A DNA stretch of 20,520 bases, taken from contig JBJOQB010000161.1 of assembly GCA_046050125.1 (NCBI GenBank), positions 1 to 20,520 on the forward strand. Reading direction: 5' to 3'. The position numbers and the translations under genes are program-made. Under the pieces are notes generated by a model. The model was not told the DNA's origin. It made no database searches and saw only the letters and a program-made list of their open reading frames with translations. Below, one piece after another: positions 6,530 to 13,982 of the stretch (within the stretch, counting starts at the first letter, position 1; each line of letters begins with the position of its first letter). The DNA comes from JAHFQJ01 sp046050125 (lineage in GTDB: Bacteria > Pseudomonadota > Gammaproteobacteria > Burkholderiales > Burkholderiaceae).

Positions 6530-8191
6530 CTAGCACTTTTCTTGAGCGTATCTACTGGGTGTTTCGTATAAACTTACATGTTTTTTAATAGATTTTTTAT
6601 TTTTACTATTAATTTTTACACTATGTTCAACTAGCCAATTGCTCCAGTTATCCCACCAGCTACCAAGCAATTTATTTTGTTTATAATCATGATTGTTATT
6701 ACAATTATCCATATCTAATACATAATAATGCCTTTTGCTATTTGGAGTTGGTGGATTAACAATCCCAGCAATATGCCCAGATGAAGATAAAACAAAAGTA
6801 ACTTCATTATTATCTGCTAAATGTTGCATGCTTTGCAAAGCACCTTGCCATGGCACAATGTGGTCTTCCTCACAACCAATTGCATAAATTGGTAAATTAT
6901 TAATGCGATTAATATCAATTTGTTTACCATTCACAATTGCTTGATTATTGACCAAATTATTTTTTAAATAAGTATTTTCAATATACCATGCATACATAGC
7001 ACCTGATAAATTCGTAGAATCGCTATTCCAATGCAAAATATCAAATGATGCAGGAGTTTTGCCTTGTAAGTAATTTTCAGTTACATATTTCCAAATTAAT
7101 TCTTGGGGACGCAATGCATTAAATATGCTTGCTAATTCAGCACCTTTCATAATTCCATTATTCAAAAGGCTTGGCTTGCGACAATTAAACTGCATTTCAT
7201 CAATTAAAAGTTTTAGTACTCCTGAATTAGTAAAGTCCAGTAAAGTAGTTAATAAAGTAAGAGATGCAATTTTATTATTAATATCTTCATCTGCAGCAAT
7301 TGCACAACTTGATAATGTTCCACCAATACAAAAACCTAGTAAATGAACTTTTTGCTGTTCAGATAATTTATGTATACATGACTGAATTGCTTGTATGTAA
7401 TTATCCCATGTAAAATTATTATCCCCTTCTTGAATATTTTTCCATGATACTAAATAAACATCAAAACCTTGCCCTACAAGATAATTAACCAATGAATTAT
7501 GCTTTTGCAAATCTAATATATAATATTTATTAATACAAGGTGGTACAATAATTAATGGATTTAATTGTGTAATATTGTCATTTTTATAGCGAATTAATTC
7601 AAATAATGGTGTTTTTTCAATGATATCACCCGCTGTAGTAGCAATGTTTTCACCAATAATAAAAGAATTATCTTTAGTTTGAGTTATGCGACCTTTTTGC
7701 AAATCTGCCATATAATTAGTCATGCCATCAATAATTGACTGCCCATTACTATCAATGATTGCTTGAATTGCTTGCGGATTGGTGGCAATAAAATTACTTG
7801 GAGAAATAGCATCTAAATACTGTTTGGTAAAAAATAAGTACTTAGCTTTTTCGTCTTCAGCTAAATCTAAAGTATTAATATTATCAATAATTTGCTTGCA
7901 ACTTAATAAATAGCTATTTGCTAAGTATTGATATACGCAATTATCCTGCCATGAATGGCTACTAAAACGTCTGTCTTGACTGGATATATTAGTATTAAGA
8001 ATTGATGACCACATTTGTTCAGCTTGGCTAAACATAACTTTATACCAATCAAAAATTTGGTTTGACATATTATTAGAATGCGGATTAGGCTCAGAACTTG
8101 GATTAGAATTTAAGTTATTGTTATTATCAGAATTATTTTTATTAATATTTTTAGCAAAATCTGAAAAATCTATCATAAATGGCCACATCAT
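6530..8191 (-). CDS. phaC: Class I poly(3-hydroxyalkanoate) synthase
   Basis: Polymerises hydroxyacyl-CoA into polyhydroxyalkanoate storage granules. The 553 residues fit class I (about 560-590 typical). An Asn-rich, low-complexity leader (about 14-44) precedes the PhaC N-terminal domain. The alpha/beta-hydrolase core has the lipase-like box GFCIGGT with nucleophile Cys288, an Asp in CEEDHIVPW (Asp443) and a His in SSGHIAGIVNPP (His473), completing the Cys-Asp-His triad. A conserved SWWxxWSxWL block sits at 511-520. No phaA, phaB or phaR is nearby, so substrate supply must be encoded elsewhere. The start has two adjacent Met codons and no clear ribosome-binding site. The 128-bp upstream gap contains an inverted repeat (8264-8289) that may separate it from the preceding gene. 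Confidence 0.95.
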   Translation of the reverse strand: MMWPFMIDFSDFAKNINKNNSDNNNNLNSNPSSEPNPHSNNMSNQIFDWYKVMFSQAEQMWSSILNTNISSQDRRFSSHSWQDNCVYQYLANSYLLSCKQIIDNINTLDLAEDEKAKYLFFTKQYLDAISPSNFIATNPQAIQAIIDSNGQSIIDGMTNYMADLQKGRITQTKDNSFIIGENIATTAGDIIEKTPLFELIRYKNDNITQLNPLIIVPPCINKYYILDLQKHNSLVNYLVGQGFDVYLVSWKNIQEGDNNFTWDNYIQAIQSCIHKLSEQQKVHLLGFCIGGTLSSCAIAADEDINNKIASLTLLTTLLDFTNSGVLKLLIDEMQFNCRKPSLLNNGIMKGAELASIFNALRPQELIWKYVTENYLQGKTPASFDILHWNSDSTNLSGAMYAWYIENTYLKNNLVNNQAIVNGKQIDINRINNLPIYAIGCEEDHIVPWQGALQSMQHLADNNEVTFVLSSSGHIAGIVNPPTPNSKRHYYVLDMDNCNNNHDYKQNKLLGSWWDNWSNWLVEHSVKINSKNKKSIKKHVSLYETPSRYAQEKC

Positions 8192-8263
8192 GATTTGTCT
8201 TTTTTATTATGTAACGCCCTAGTCTAACAAAAAAAACTTACCAGCACAAACTTATACAAATTT

Positions 8264-8289
8264 TTGCTTGCCATGTGATTAGCAAGCAA
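8264..8289. repeat. Hairpin between the 173-aa gene and phaC
   Basis: TTGCTTGC (8264-8271) and GCAAGCAA (8282-8289) form a perfect 8-bp stem with a 10-base loop. On the minus strand only AAATTTG follows, so it is a poor intrinsic terminator; it could partly stop read-through into phaC or bind a regulator. An A/T-only palindrome (TTATTTA-TGA-TAAATAA, 8293-8309) lies beside it. Confidence 0.45.
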
Positions 8290-8319
8290 TTATTATTTAT
8301 GATAAATAACTTTATATAT

Positions 8320-8841
8320 TTATTTTCTTTCAGTGCTATCAGCTATAACAGTACTTTTTCTAGTTAAGCTTCGTACATCAGCTAGTAAATAACTATCACA
8401 GTATTTAACAATAGAATCTAATAAATTATCTCTGCTGTCGAAATTAATATTTGCAATCATTTCTTTATCTAAATTATTTGCATCATCTTTTAATTTTGGT
8501 AAATCTAAAGTATCGGCAACATGGCTTAATAATAATTTTAAGCTAGATAATAAATTGTCATGATTACTAGAATTACTAATTACAGCATCAGCTAATTTTA
8601 AAGTTGTAGCATCTTTTTTTAACTTATTTAGTTTGCTACTATTTGTTTCCCATATAATTTTAATTTGTTGATTGGTTTCAGGAATTAATAAATTAGCTAA
8701 GTAATCACAATTAGCATATTTAGAATTTGCTGTATTGCTATCAGTAAGTCTTGATAAATTAGTAGTTGTTGCTTGAGGCGAATTTAAAACATGTAAAAAT
8801 TTAGATAAAACTAATGCATGTATAAAAGGAGAAGTTTTCAT
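8320..8841 (-). CDS. Hypothetical 173-aa protein
   Basis: I do not recognise this protein. It starts MKTSPFIHALVLSKFLHVL, a weakly signal-like segment (one charged residue, then a largely hydrophobic stretch broken by Lys), after which the sequence is polar, helical and rich in Leu, Asn, Asp and Ser. Two Cys residues (about 45 and 148) could pair if it is exported. A good AGGA ribosome-binding site lies eight bases before the ATG, but it is inside an 11-bp inverted repeat (8845-8886). It is encoded directly upstream of phaC on the same strand; length and helical, heptad-like stretches would allow a phasin (granule coat protein), but I see no phasin signature and rate that as speculation. Confidence 0.65.
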   Translation of the reverse strand: MKTSPFIHALVLSKFLHVLNSPQATTTNLSRLTDSNTANSKYANCDYLANLLIPETNQQIKIIWETNSSKLNKLKKDATTLKLADAVISNSSNHDNLLSSLKLLLSHVADTLDLPKLKDDANNLDKEMIANINFDSRDNLLDSIVKYCDSYLLADVRSLTRKSTVIADSTERK

Positions 8842-8844
8842 AAT

Positions 8845-8886
8845 TATATTCCTACAAAGTATATAAAATTAATAAGTAGGAATATA
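8845..8886. promoter_or_regulatory. 11-bp inverted repeat covering the ribosome-binding site of the 173-aa gene
   Basis: TATATTCCTAC (8845-8855) is the perfect reverse complement of GTAGGAATATA (8876-8886), with a 20-base spacer. On the minus strand the downstream arm contains the AGGA ribosome-binding site and ends four bases from the ATG; the other arm overlaps the -10 box. It may act as an operator at the start point, or as an mRNA hairpin that hides the ribosome-binding site when transcription comes through from corC. Confidence 0.5.
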
Positions 8887-8913
8887 GTATAACAATACTT
8901 ATAGATTACTCAA
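8886..8913 (-). promoter_or_regulatory. Promoter of the 173-aa gene
   Basis: Minus strand: TTGAGT (8908-8913), 16-bp spacer, TATACT (8886-8891). The -35 lies inside the 3' end of corC. The start point would fall near 8879, within the upstream arm of the inverted repeat. Confidence 0.5.
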
Positions 8914-9741
8914 GGTTTTTCTAACTTTTACTAAATGTAATTGCCTAGCATCAGTTCTTAGAATTTCAAAGCGGATATTATCAATTAATGCAATTTCGCC
9001 TTTATGAGGAATTCTGCCAAAATGATTTGTAACTAATCCAGCTATGGTTTCAATTACTTCATCTGTGAAATTTGTATGAAAGAATTCATTAAATTGTTGA
9101 ATATCAGTTAAGCCTTTAACTCGCCAATGTCCATCAGATGTTGGAACAATATTATCTTGGTCTTGGTCATAATCATATTCATCTTCAATATCGCCTGTAA
9201 TTTGCTCAATAACATCTTCAATTGTTACCAAACCAATTACTTCGCTGTACTCATCTACAACAATTGCAATATGATTTTTTTTAACACGGAATTCTTTTAG
9301 TAAAACATTAAGTGGCTTTGATTTAGGAATATATACCGCAGGTCTTAGATATTCTACCCAATCAAAATTACTATCAATATTGCTTCTTAGCAAATCTTTA
9401 GCAAGCAAAATCCCAACTATTTTATCATGCGATTTATCAAACACTGGAAATCTTGAATGTGCTTTAGCAACTACAAAGGGTAAAATAGTTTGAATATTAT
9501 CATTGATTTCAATAATATCCATTTGTGCTTTAGGTACCATAATGTCGCCAGCACAAAGTTCAGAAACTTGTAAAACGCCTTCAATCATGGCTACGCCATC
9601 ATCATCAATGATGTTACGTTCTTTTGCTTGTTGTAATATCTCAAAGAAATCAGCTTTGCTATCAGGGCCTGGGGAAATTAATTCTATTAGACGCTCAAAA
9701 AAAGAGCGTCGGTCATGAGGGTAACGAATACGGGAGTTCAT
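8899..9741 (-). CDS. corC: CorC/HlyC-type CBS-domain protein
   Basis: Cytoplasmic CBS-pair protein associated with magnesium and cobalt efflux (CorC family, related to the cytosolic part of CNNM/HlyC transport proteins). The 280 residues show a short helical lead, CBS domain 1 (about 64-125, with the MVPKAQMDII motif), CBS domain 2 (about 130-186, with VVDEYSEVIGLVTIEDVIEQITGDIEDEYD) and the C-terminal CorC_HlyC domain (about 205-278). No membrane segments are present, as expected for the soluble type. The common downstream partner lnt (apolipoprotein N-acyltransferase) and upstream ybeY are absent. It lies 43 bp after the lytic-transglycosylase-like gene on the same strand and is probably co-transcribed with it. 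No clear ribosome-binding site is seen before the ATG. Confidence 0.93.
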   Translation of the reverse strand: MNSRIRYPHDRRSFFERLIELISPGPDSKADFFEILQQAKERNIIDDDGVAMIEGVLQVSELCAGDIMVPKAQMDIIEINDNIQTILPFVVAKAHSRFPVFDKSHDKIVGILLAKDLLRSNIDSNFDWVEYLRPAVYIPKSKPLNVLLKEFRVKKNHIAIVVDEYSEVIGLVTIEDVIEQITGDIEDEYDYDQDQDNIVPTSDGHWRVKGLTDIQQFNEFFHTNFTDEVIETIAGLVTNHFGRIPHKGEIALIDNIRFEILRTDARQLHLVKVRKTLSNL

Positions 9742-9784
9742 GTATTGTAAAGTAGCCTAACATAAATATATACTACATCAAATA

Positions 9785-10243
9785 TTACTTATATACAACT
9801 TGTGCATTTTTGTACTGTTCTTGTAACCATGATGCCCACTTGTGTGCTAATGGTTGAATTTTATCTTTATATCTTGAATTATACATTGGTGTTTTTGAAT
9901 GATAATTTGCAACTTTTGTCCAGAAATCTTGCCCATTATTTTCACTTAAACGTTTTTTAAGTAAATAAGCTGCAATCTCAACATTTTTGCAACCATCCCA
10001 TCTCACATCTTCCATACGTATGCCATATTTGGCAATTTCAGATTTATATGTACTTGTATTAATCTGCATATGCCCTAAATCATACGTACCGTTTTTATTT
10101 CTAATAGCTTGCCCATTTTTACCGCCTTCCATACTACCAATAGCAAGCAAAACATTTGCAGGAACACCTTGATAGTTTGATGCGTTAATTACACAGGCTA
10201 TACTTGCTGGCTTGTACGCATCTTGCACATTATAATCTGCCAT
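9785..10243 (-). CDS. Lytic-transglycosylase-like protein without signal peptide
   Basis: A compact SLT (lysozyme-like) domain of 152 residues. The probable catalytic Glu is E39 in LLAIGSMEGG; it is followed by DLGHMQIN (55-62), equivalent to the GLMQI(N/M) motif of Slt and VirB1/IagB-type enzymes, and by an ANYHS segment (112-116) in place of the usual AYNxG. Such enzymes cleave the glycan backbone of peptidoglycan, often locally for assembly of secretion systems or pili. The protein begins MADYNVQDAYKPAS with no signal peptide or lipobox, although its substrate lies in the periplasm; it may be exported by a specialised system, act as an endolysin-like enzyme, or be misplaced at its start. 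A GAGGG ribosome-binding site six bases upstream supports this start. It is the first gene of a likely operon with corC. Confidence 0.85.
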   Translation of the reverse strand: MADYNVQDAYKPASIACVINASNYQGVPANVLLAIGSMEGGKNGQAIRNKNGTYDLGHMQINTSTYKSEIAKYGIRMEDVRWDGCKNVEIAAYLLKKRLSENNGQDFWTKVANYHSKTPMYNSRYKDKIQPLAHKWASWLQEQYKNAQVVYK

Positions 10244-10281
10244 AATTACCCTCTATGCTTAATTAATAAAAAATTAATTGC

Positions 10282-10314
10282 AGTATTTTATCATAAAAAT
10301 ATGTGTAAAATACT
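10282..10314. repeat. 9-bp inverted repeat in a divergent control region
   Basis: AGTATTTTA (10282-10290) and TAAAATACT (10306-10314) are perfect reverse complements with a 15-base spacer, 39 bp upstream of the lytic-transglycosylase-like gene and within the 205-bp gap shared with the divergent gene at 10449. Likely an operator or a leader hairpin; A/T richness lowers its significance. Confidence 0.35.
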
Positions 10315-10394
10315 TATCTTAAGTTCATTTTAGACAAAATAATAAAAATAATATGCTTCAATTGTAAAAAAAAGTAAAATTTTGCAAAAAAATA

Positions 10395-10403
10395 TGTTAT
10401 GAT
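10395..10403 (+). promoter_or_regulatory. Extended -10 promoter
   Basis: TGTTATGAT is an extended -10 element (TGn plus TATGAT). Transcription would start near 10410, about 39 bases before the ATG at 10449, whose ribosome-binding site is AAGGGAA at 10436-10442. Confidence 0.45.
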
Positions 10404-10448
10404 ATAAAAAATGTGTTCAATCGTTTTAATTTGAAAAGGGAAAGTCAA

Positions 10449-11240
10449 ATGAAACTAGAAAATTGTCCAGATCTAAAGCAGATCGAGGCATTTTATACAA
10501 GTAATAAAGTGTTTACAATAAAGTCTTTAGATGTATTCATTAATACAGTAAATACTTTATATGATATAGCATGTATCGCTGATAGAATTATTCCAATCAA
10601 AGCCTATTTAGACTTAGTAAGGCATAATCAACAAGAAGCAGGTGCATCTATATGTTTAGATGATGAATTCTTGGCTGCATGTAATTTATTAAATTTAGAA
10701 GTAAGTTTATTCAGTGCTGTATATTTTATGCGTGGCATATCTGTTGATTTTAAAGAAACAAAATTTAATAGAAATTCAGTAGATATACTAAGTACTACTA
10801 TTTTAGCTGACTTAAGACATAAGCTGTCTAAGCCTAATGAAATTAGAGGTGCAGTAGAGTCAAATACAATTCAAACCTGCTATGCTCGCTTAGTTCGTCG
10901 TATTAATTTGCATAAACGCTCGGGAGAAATTATCAAGCGCATTCAGTTTGGTATTTCAAAACAAGAAGTTATGCGTGAATTTGCGTTAACTTTAACTGAT
11001 TTTGAATTAGTTTATCGTATAGCACAAAGAGAAAATATGATAAAACCAGGCATAAGAAAGCGTGAAACAGAAATGCGTTACATGTTAGGTTCTGATAATC
11101 ATAGTTTACTTCAAGAATATGCAGAGCATACCAAATTACCTGCTCAAGAAGTATTAAATGATATCGTGGAAAAATTTTTCATGCAATTAAATAAGAAAAA
11201 ATCTAAAAAAGATAGCATGGAAAAATCAGAAAATGCTTAA
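10449..11240 (+). CDS. Putative DNA-binding protein of unknown family
   Basis: Unrecognised protein of 263 residues from the ATG at 10449; the frame extends 12 codons further to a GTG, but AAGGGAA seven bases before the ATG decides the start. The first 130 residues look helical and unassigned. Residues about 160-193 (IIKRIQFGIS, then KQEVMREFAL, then TLTDFELVYRIAQREN) resemble a helix-turn-helix, and about 207-245 (short strand, then HSLLQEYAEHTKLPAQEV and a further helix) resemble a ribbon-helix-helix unit. The tail is very Lys-rich. A regulator or nucleoid-associated role is plausible but inferred. It is a single-gene unit: extended -10 promoter upstream, strong intrinsic terminator downstream, divergent from the lytic-transglycosylase-like gene. 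Confidence 0.75.
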   Translation: MKLENCPDLKQIEAFYTSNKVFTIKSLDVFINTVNTLYDIACIADRIIPIKAYLDLVRHNQQEAGASICLDDEFLAACNLLNLEVSLFSAVYFMRGISVDFKETKFNRNSVDILSTTILADLRHKLSKPNEIRGAVESNTIQTCYARLVRRINLHKRSGEIIKRIQFGISKQEVMREFALTLTDFELVYRIAQRENMIKPGIRKRETEMRYMLGSDNHSLLQEYAEHTKLPAQEVLNDIVEKFFMQLNKKKSKKDSMEKSENA

Positions 11241-11272
11241 CTAATAATAAGTATAACAGCAGAGATAAATAT

Positions 11273-11308
11273 AATTAAGGGTGCTTTTGCACTCTTAATT
11301 TTTTGTTT
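11273..11308 (+). terminator. Intrinsic terminator
   Basis: AATTAAGGGTGC (11273-11284), TTTT loop, GCACTCTTAATT (11289-11300): a 12-bp stem with one G-U pair, followed by a T-run. Terminates the 263-aa gene. This is the strongest terminator in the window. Confidence 0.9.
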
Positions 11309-11314
11309 TTACTA

Positions 11315-11320
11315 TATAAT
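11315..11320 (+). promoter_or_regulatory. -10 box for the 554-aa gene
   Basis: TATAAT lies 50 bp before the ATG at 11370, directly after the T-run of the preceding terminator. No convincing -35. The ribosome-binding site is AAGGA, seven to eight bases before the ATG. Confidence 0.35.
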
Positions 11321-11369
11321 TTAATCTCATAATTTTTAACGTTATTTATAAATTTTTAAGGATAATATT

Positions 11370-13034
11370 ATGCCATCTTTAGACCAAGTATCAGGTAGAA
11401 TAAAAAAGTTAGATATAAATAGTATTATATCAACTGCTACAACACCTAGTTCTGCAAATAAATCACAAAATTTAGAAGCACAAAATCTAACCAAAAATAA
11501 TAATGGATATGTTGGAAACTTTATATGTCAACCAGAGCCATTTTTGAATTCACATGCTTATGTATTTAAAGCATCAAATATCCCTACTCGCAAATCTATA
11601 AAATATAATTTAGATGTTGTAAAAATACATGAAATATTCTCTGGTACACAAGAAGTATTTTTAGGTATAGGCGATCCAAACACATTTTTAGTCATACCAG
11701 ATAAAGAAAATGGTGGTTATAAAAAATTTGATGCTAAATCAGCATATAGAGAAGTAGCTAAAATATCTCCAATAAAAAATGGAGATATACAATCAGGAGT
11801 TATCATACGTTTTAAACTAACTGATGATTTAAGAGGAGAAGTAATTAAACGTATAGATGAATCAATGAAAAAGCACAGTGGTAAAAAAAATATAACATGT
11901 GTGCAAGCAAATTGCACAATTTTAGAAGATGCAGGTTTTAAACATAGCGATTATCCATTGAATCAAAGACGTTTTTCATCAGAAATTTTAGCAGAGTTTG
12001 GACAAGATAAAACACAAACTGTACAATTTGTAGATAGTAAAGGTATATCACATGATGTTAAATTTGAAATGGCAAGGACAACAGGAGCGAGCTTAGAACA
12101 ACATTACAAAAAGGTTTTAACATCACAATCAACGGCTATACCTAGACATACGTATAGAGCACTTTCTGATTTACAAACAGCAATTTTTGGTGCAAATATA
12201 AGCTTCCAAGATATTAAATGGAATAGTAGGGATATCCCAACCGCAAAACTAATGGAAAGTAAGCCATATCATAAAAAAGACCTTGAGTCATTTGCCTCAG
12301 TTCCATCAAATATTGGTTATGCACTTCGTCAAATATGGGGAGCTCACACTATTTATGGTATTAAGAATCCACAACGAGTAAATATTAATAAATTTTTTAA
12401 TAAAAAATTAAAGTCATTTACACCTTTATATATAGATAAGGATAATAATATCAAAGCCTTCAATGATTTAACATCAACAGAAGTTAAATCATTAGGTTCT
12501 TTGGAATCTAAATTTAAAGCTATAGACCCAGATTTTGTAACTAAATTAAAATCAGGTTTATTATTCAACTCTCCTAGAATTTCTATGATGCAAGCACATC
12601 TATCAAATAAGAAAGATGGATTAGGGCAACTAAGCGAAAGTACAATTTATAATATGTTAGGTACTCATTCAAAAGAAGCACCAAGAAAGCATAATATTGT
12701 AATTACACCTAAAGAAATTAAACTAGAAAGAATTTATGAAAATAGCAAAGTATCTTGGGTTTTATCAAAACATCGATTAATAGCTGGTAATAAAGAAGAT
12801 GAAAGTGGAAAATTACTAGAAGAAGAGGAAGATGTTTTATTTGCTGGTGAAATATGCAAAAAAGAAGATGGGAAATTATACTTAAATGGTAATTCAGGAA
12901 CATATAAACCAACTGTAGCAATGGTTGAGTCAGCAGTTAAGTACTTAAAAGCAGTAATGCCACATGTTGAAATTGTTAATGTTGGAATGAGAAATTTAGA
13001 TGATGAATTAGATGAATTTATAAAAGAGAATTAA
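11370..13034 (+). CDS. Large unknown protein: papain-like Cys region plus C-terminal AGE/SGxY module
   Basis: I cannot assign a family to the whole 554 residues. There is no signal peptide or membrane segment. Two parts stand out. Residues about 46-250 contain a His in FLNSHAYVF (H62), a strand-helix GVIIRFKLTDDLRGEV, then ITCVQANCTILEDAGF (C177, C182). A His first and a Cys later at the start of a helix ending in AGF is the order of circularly permuted NlpC/P60 (papain-like) enzymes. Residues about 460-538 contain SKHRLIAG (H468), VLFAGEI (A492-E494) and NGNSGTYKP (506-514), then a helix ending in VEIVNVG. This H...AGE...NxxSGxYxP order recalls a module I associate, from memory, with bacterial toxin/effector-like and some eukaryotic proteins, usually as SGHY. 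The gene has its own ribosome-binding site and terminator. An effector or toxin role is an inference. Confidence 0.8.
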   Translation: MPSLDQVSGRIKKLDINSIISTATTPSSANKSQNLEAQNLTKNNNGYVGNFICQPEPFLNSHAYVFKASNIPTRKSIKYNLDVVKIHEIFSGTQEVFLGIGDPNTFLVIPDKENGGYKKFDAKSAYREVAKISPIKNGDIQSGVIIRFKLTDDLRGEVIKRIDESMKKHSGKKNITCVQANCTILEDAGFKHSDYPLNQRRFSSEILAEFGQDKTQTVQFVDSKGISHDVKFEMARTTGASLEQHYKKVLTSQSTAIPRHTYRALSDLQTAIFGANISFQDIKWNSRDIPTAKLMESKPYHKKDLESFASVPSNIGYALRQIWGAHTIYGIKNPQRVNINKFFNKKLKSFTPLYIDKDNNIKAFNDLTSTEVKSLGSLESKFKAIDPDFVTKLKSGLLFNSPRISMMQAHLSNKKDGLGQLSESTIYNMLGTHSKEAPRKHNIVITPKEIKLERIYENSKVSWVLSKHRLIAGNKEDESGKLLEEEEDVLFAGEICKKEDGKLYLNGNSGTYKPTVAMVESAVKYLKAVMPHVEIVNVGMRNLDDELDEFIKEN

Positions 13035-13061
13035 GCAAAATAATTTAAAATATAATTTATC

Positions 13062-13067
13062 TTGACT
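13062..13067 (+). promoter_or_regulatory. Candidate -35 element upstream of the molybdopterin-binding gene
   Basis: TTGACT matches the -35 consensus at five of six positions. The best downstream partner is TGC-TAAAAG (13084-13092), an extended -10-like element at a long 19-bp spacing, overlapping the terminator stem. Uncertain, but some promoter is needed because a terminator separates this gene from the one before. Confidence 0.3.
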
Positions 13068-13087
13068 AGATATATTAAATTTATGCT

Positions 13088-13123
13088 AAAAGTAGTATGA
13101 TAAAAATTCATGCTACTTTTTTT
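13088..13123 (+). terminator. Intrinsic terminator just before a start codon
   Basis: AAAAGTAGTATGA (13088-13100), 7-base loop, TCATGCTACTTTT (13108-13120): a 13-bp stem with one U-G pair and a run of seven T (13117-13123). It terminates the 554-aa gene but ends only seven bases before the next gene's ATG. Confidence 0.85.
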
Positions 13124-13130
13124 ATTTATT

Positions 13131-13976
13131 ATGACAATACACGCGATAATTATTGGAGATGAAATTTTAAGCGGAAGAAGACAAGATAAACATATGTCTA
13201 AGTTAATCTCTGTTCTCCAAAAAAGAGGGTTAGTTTTAAATAGTGCAGAGTACGTTGGAGATGATTTGCTCTCAATTAAAAATGTCATATCAAGAACTTT
13301 TGCCACATTTAATAACGAAGATGATGTTGTGATATGCTTTGGAGGAATTGGAGCAACGCCTGATGACAGAACAAGGCAAGCTGTGGCACTAGCTACAAGT
13401 AAAGATTTAATTCTTTTTGAAGAAGCAAAATTTCTAATTCAAAAAAGAATTGCAGAAATGCATTTAGAAGGCAAAGCTCCTGCGGACTTTAATCACCCTG
13501 AAAATTTACAACGATTAAAAATGGGAGAATTCCCACAAGGTTCAGAGCTTGTACCAAATTCTTACAATCACATTCCTGCGTTTAGTTTAGGTAATCATTA
13601 TTTCTTACCTGGTTTTCCAATTATGGCTTGGCAAATGCTTGAATGGATATTCGATAATAACTATAAACATTTACATAATAGCCATGAAGAAAAAACACTA
13701 AGTTGCTACATACCTTTAATTACAGAATCAAAACTTGCTCCAATATTATTTGAAGTTGAATCTATATTTGATGGGATAAAAACTTACTCTTTACCAAGTT
13801 TTGGTATAGATAATAAGATAGGAGATAATGAAAAGAATGATTGGCGAATGCAAGCTCATATAGAAGCAGGCGTGAAGGGAAAGTCAATTACTGCTAATAA
13901 TTTAAACCTTGCATTTTACCATATCATAAAAAAAGTCGAGGAACTAAACTATAATGTGTTTATCATTAATAATTAA
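13131..13976 (+). CDS. Molybdopterin-binding (CinA N-terminal-like) protein
   Basis: Stand-alone MoaB/MogA-like domain protein of the type annotated in betaproteobacteria as competence/damage-inducible protein A or molybdopterin-binding protein; it lacks the C-terminal nicotinamide-nucleotide amidase domain of full CinA, and its cellular role is not established. It has 281 residues. The opening IIIGDEILSGRRQDKH (6-21) and GGIGATPDD (71-79, the MoaB-type GGTGxTxxD loop) form the nucleotide/pterin pocket. The frame extends seven codons upstream to an ATG at 13110, but that lies inside a terminator stem and adds a non-conserved MLLFLFI, so the ATG at 13131 is preferred. No ribosome-binding site is visible. 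It converges with the rhodanese gene, stops only six bases apart. Confidence 0.9.
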   Translation: MTIHAIIIGDEILSGRRQDKHMSKLISVLQKRGLVLNSAEYVGDDLLSIKNVISRTFATFNNEDDVVICFGGIGATPDDRTRQAVALATSKDLILFEEAKFLIQKRIAEMHLEGKAPADFNHPENLQRLKMGEFPQGSELVPNSYNHIPAFSLGNHYFLPGFPIMAWQMLEWIFDNNYKHLHNSHEEKTLSCYIPLITESKLAPILFEVESIFDGIKTYSLPSFGIDNKIGDNEKNDWRMQAHIEAGVKGKSITANNLNLAFYHIIKKVEELNYNVFIINN

Positions 13977-13982
13977 AACTGA

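Noticed and set aside
11717..12921. Minus-strand reading frames opposite the 554-aa gene
   Set aside because: They are short, overlap a well-supported gene with ribosome-binding site and terminator, and have no promoter or conserved features.
13110..13130. Upstream ATG for the molybdopterin-binding gene
   Set aside because: It lies in the 3' arm of an intrinsic terminator and adds a non-conserved MLLFLFI.
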